Assembly: GCA_047632595.1 (NCBI GenBank)
Contig: JBLIDK010000069.1
Location: forward strand, 1-7,847
Length of the DNA stretch: 7,847 bases
Origin: JBLIDK01 sp047632595
Lineage (GTDB): Bacteria; Bacteroidota; Bacteroidia; Sphingobacteriales; Sphingobacteriaceae
Direction: 5' to 3'
A program made the position numbers and the translations under genes. This document shows positions 6,247-7,847 of this stretch, one piece after another (position 1 is the first letter of the stretch; the number at the start of each line of letters is the position of its first letter). A model generated the notes under the pieces. That model did no database searches, had not been told where the DNA came from, and was given only the letters and a program-made list of their open reading frames with translations.

Positions 6247-6300
6247 AATTCTTAAATTTCAAATTCCAATACTATTGACTGGAATTTGAAATTTAGAATT
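6247..6300. repeat. Long AT-rich hairpin between peroxiredoxin and thioredoxin genes
   Basis: AAATTTCAAATTCCA (6254-6268) and TGGAATTTGAAATTT (6280-6294) are perfect 15-bp complements around an 11-nt loop. AATTCT (6247-6252) and AGAATT (6295-6300) extend the stem to 21 bp with one bulged base. It lies 7 bp after the peroxiredoxin stop and 16 bp before the thioredoxin ATG. There is no G/C-rich stem plus T run, so full termination is unlikely. It may stabilise or process the mRNA, or act as a partial attenuator. Confidence 0.75.
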
Positions 6301-6307
6301 TATTATT

Positions 6308-6949
6308 TTAATCTTGAGAAGCCAAATAAGCGGCTGTGCTCGTGCGGTCGGCTGTCATTGCTTCTTTTCCTTCTTCCCAGTTGGCAGGACAAACTTCACC
6401 TTTTACTTGCACGTGTGTGTAAGCATCCACTAATCGTAAATATTCGTTCACGTTTCTACCTAATGGCATATCGTTTACACTTTCGTGGAAAATTTTACCT
6501 GTTTCATCGATTAGGTAAGTCGCTCTGTACGTCACATTCGAACCTTCAGTCATAATCGAATCTGTTTCTTCGCTATAGCTTGTAGATTCAATGTCTAAAA
6601 TTCCTAAAATGTTCGATAAGTTACGATTGGTATCTGCAAGAATTGGATAGGTAACTCCTTCGATTCCACCGTTGTCTTTTGCGGTATTCAACCATGCAAA
6701 GTGTACTTCATTTGTATCGCAAGAAGCACCAATCACGATTGTATTTCTTTTTTCAAATTCTGGCAAAGCAGCTTGAAAAGCATGTAATTCTGTTGGACAA
6801 ACAAAAGTAAAATCTTTTGGGTACCAAAACAAGACTACTTTTTTGTTGTTGTTTAAGGCTTCTTCAAAGATGTTTATTTTTAAGTTATCTCCCATTTCAG
6901 AAATGGCATCGACTGCTATACTTGGAAATTTTTTACCTACTAATGACAT
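6308..6949 (-). CDS. Typical 2-Cys peroxiredoxin (AhpC/Prx1 type)
   Basis: This 213-residue thiol peroxidase reduces H2O2 and organic hydroperoxides in the cytoplasm. Pro44, Thr48 and Cys51 form the peroxidatic motif (YPKDFTFVCPTE). Arg142 (YRATYLID) is the conserved catalytic arginine. Cys187 in GEVCPANW is the resolving cysteine of the partner subunit, which makes it a typical 2-Cys enzyme. The C-terminus lacks the YF motif linked to easy overoxidation, so it may be a robust type. One extra cysteine, Cys77, is present. Length is usual for the family. The flavoprotein AhpF is not adjacent. Instead a thioredoxin-like gene follows, suggesting thioredoxin-dependent recycling. ATG at 6949 gives the normal MSLVGKKFP start. 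A Bacteroidota-type promoter and a short palindrome lie upstream. It could also be called AhpC, but I withhold the symbol. Confidence 0.94.
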   Translation of the reverse strand: MSLVGKKFPSIAVDAISEMGDNLKINIFEEALNNNKKVVLFWYPKDFTFVCPTELHAFQAALPEFEKRNTIVIGASCDTNEVHFAWLNTAKDNGGIEGVTYPILADTNRNLSNILGILDIESTSYSEETDSIMTEGSNVTYRATYLIDETGKIFHESVNDMPLGRNVNEYLRLVDAYTHVQVKGEVCPANWEEGKEAMTADRTSTAAYLASQD

Positions 6950-6983
6950 AAATATAAATTTTAATTTGTTTTTTTTAATACTG

Positions 6984-7014
6984 TAAAAGTACCGCCTTTA
7001 AAAGCTATTTACAA
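6984..7014 (-). promoter_or_regulatory. Predicted promoter of the peroxiredoxin-thioredoxin operon
   Basis: Read on the minus strand, TTG (7014-7012) and TACTTTTA (6991-6984) are 20 bp apart. They resemble the Bacteroidota -33 TTG and -7 TAnnTTTG elements, with the final G missing. Transcription would start near 6978, leaving a leader of about 28 nt before the ATG. Confidence 0.4.
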
Positions 7015-7034
7015 TAAATTATGGCTATATGTTT

Positions 7035-7048
7035 CTATCTTTTGATAG
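7035..7048. promoter_or_regulatory. Palindrome upstream of the peroxiredoxin promoter
   Basis: CTATC-TTTT-GATAG is a perfect 5-bp palindrome centred about 64 bp upstream of the predicted peroxiredoxin transcription start. This is the same relative position as the candidate OxyR site before dps. Its half-sites and spacing differ from that site, so common binding by OxyR is only a possibility. Confidence 0.3.
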
Positions 7049-7088
7049 TTTTTTGTTATTCGTTTTATTTTGAAATTTGTATAAAAAA

Positions 7089-7181
7089 ATGCGTGATTCT
7101 GATAACACAAAAAGCATAAAAAAGGATTGGTATTCGACAGAAATATTGAAATAATTTGATAAACATTACGAAAAGCAGTAA
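7089..7181 (+). pseudogene. Short gene remnant before the second attC-like repeat
   Basis: ATG at 7089 opens 21 codons (including DNTKSIKKDWYSTEILK) to TAA at 7152-7154. The same frame then continues as FDKHYEKQ to a second TAA at 7179-7181, so a single codon change could have broken a longer frame. It lies just before the attC-like element. No family is recognised, and a chance open frame is possible. Confidence 0.25.
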
Positions 7182-7188
7182 CAAAAGC

Positions 7189-7301
7189 AGTTAACAGCGG
7201 TTTGGCGCAATTGGGGTTTTAGGCAAACTTTAAAGTTGGTTAAATCGATAAATTTAGTTAACCAAATCCCCAACTGACGACAAGCCACGAGACGTTAGGG
7301 C
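7189..7301. repeat. Second attC-like element with long nested hairpin
   Basis: The outer cores AGTTAAC (7189-7195) and GTTAGGG (7294-7300) each fit six of seven positions of the attC consensus RYYYAAC...GTTRRRY. Inside them GCGGTTTGG and its neighbours pair imperfectly with CGACAAGCC. TTGGGG (7211-7216) pairs with CCCCAA (7268-7273), and TTGGTTAA (7236-7243) with TTAACCAA (7258-7265). The result is one long imperfect cruciform of about 110 bp. It resembles intergenic repeats I recall from flavobacterial genomes. No integrase gene is in the window. Confidence 0.5.
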
Positions 7302-7428
7302 TAATTGTAGTAAAAGACAGACGAATTAAAATAATGACTGATATTATTCATGGTGATGATGTTAATTTTGAAAGGTAAATCCGAAAGTTAATCGGGCAAC
7401 TATAAAAATTCAATATTAAAAAATTCCT
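7302..7428 (+). other. Spacer with a truncated 14-residue open frame
   Basis: After the attC-like repeat, ATG at 7334 opens MTDIIHGDDVNFER and stops at TAA 7376-7378. It looks like the start of a gene placed directly downstream of the repeat and then lost. The rest of the spacer has no recognised feature. Confidence 0.3.
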
Positions 7429-7788
7429 GTGGTCGGGAGCACTTCATTCTTTCTTGAAAAATTTGAAGCAAATTATCCTCAATATTTAAGACAAAAGTCC
7501 AAATGTAATTTGCAATTACATGAGCGCAGTTTAAGTATGATTTCTAACTACTCCGATAAGCTATCTTATATTCCTTTTCCTGAAATAAAAAAAATTAATT
7601 TTATATATAGAAACTGTCAGACCTTTTTTTATGACACTTTTTTGAATATTATAACATTTGGTGTTTCTAAAATAAAAGCTAGGTACTTCACAAAAATCTT
7701 TGGTGAATACTCGATTGAATCTATGAATCTTTTAATCGAAACGTTAGAAGCCAAAATCTATTTAAAAGCAAATGGTTTTTTATGTTAA
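7429..7788 (+). CDS. Hypothetical protein, possibly a gene fragment
   Basis: The 119-codon frame starts at GTG 7429, with a stop (TAA) only four codons upstream and no ATG nearby. The predicted protein is basic, rich in Ile, Lys, Phe and Tyr, and probably helical. It contains LEKFEANYPQYL, then ERSLSMISNYSDKLSYI, and ends YSIESMNLLIETLEAKIYL. The opening part faintly recalls the segment before the helix-turn-helix of some Bacteroidota regulators, but no recognition helix follows and I do not assign a family. After the TAA at 7786-7788 the same frame stays open to the window edge (KQLQCFLGLEVEILFETEI), so the true gene may have been longer and broken by this stop. Weak start evidence keeps confidence modest. 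Confidence 0.4.
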   Translation: MVGSTSFFLEKFEANYPQYLRQKSKCNLQLHERSLSMISNYSDKLSYIPFPEIKKINFIYRNCQTFFYDTFLNIITFGVSKIKARYFTKIFGEYSIESMNLLIETLEAKIYLKANGFLC

Positions 7789-7847
7789 AAACAATTACAA
7801 TGTTTTCTAGGTTTAGAAGTCGAAATTTTATTTGAAACTGAAATCAA

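Noticed and set aside
6231..6248. TTG start extending the thioredoxin by six residues
   Set aside because: The ATG at 6230 matches the family N-terminus better, and the extension is low-complexity leader sequence.
5644..6555. Plus-strand open frames across the DUF6952-like, thioredoxin and peroxiredoxin genes
   Set aside because: They are antisense to confident genes with complete motifs on the minus strand.
1..7847. CRISPR arrays, tRNA or rRNA genes
   Set aside because: No regularly spaced repeats and no cloverleaf or rRNA signatures were seen on either strand.

Overview
The window is AT-rich and reads as chromosomal DNA of a Bacteroidota bacterium, most likely a Flavobacteriaceae member. 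The evidence is A/T-biased codons, A-rich leaders instead of strong Shine-Dalgarno sites, promoter elements close to the Bacteroidota pattern (TTG, then TAnnTTTG), and protein sequences that resemble flavobacterial families. No species can be named from the sequence alone.

Layout. Positions 1-745 hold the decayed 3' part of a group II intron: a reverse transcriptase/maturase pseudogene with in-frame stops, then degenerate 3' structural RNA. Next is a peroxide-defence module. A LysR-type regulator with the OxyR cysteine pair (766-1701, minus) diverges from a dps-katG pair (1813-4589, plus), which ends in a strong terminator at 4620-4651. Positions 4652-5651 have no convincing gene. This stretch holds short open-frame remnants, an integron attC-like imperfect inverted repeat (5199-5280) and small palindromes. 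A second antioxidant cluster follows on the minus strand: a typical 2-Cys peroxiredoxin (6308-6949), a thioredoxin-like protein (5916-6230) and a small conserved helical protein recalled as DUF6952-like (5652-5909). The right end (7081-7847) has gene fragments, a second attC-like element (7189-7301) and an unrecognised ORF.

How the genes fit together. OxyR senses peroxide. Dps sequesters iron and consumes H2O2 at its ferroxidase centre. KatG destroys H2O2 and appears to carry a lipoprotein signal peptide, so it would act outside the cytoplasm. The peroxiredoxin handles low-level peroxide and could be recharged by the adjacent thioredoxin. The oxyR-dps intergenic region has an interrupted palindrome with LysR-type T-N11-A geometry, centred about 65 bp before the predicted dps transcription start and just upstream of oxyR. 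This is where an activating and autoregulating OxyR would bind.

The enzyme families are well known. The less ordinary points are the lipoprotein-type KatG, the two attC-like repeats beside gene fragments, a 10-bp inverted repeat just outside the oxyR-dps-katG block, a long hairpin between the peroxiredoxin and thioredoxin genes, and the small conserved partner protein of unknown function. I did not find a clearly new multi-gene system.
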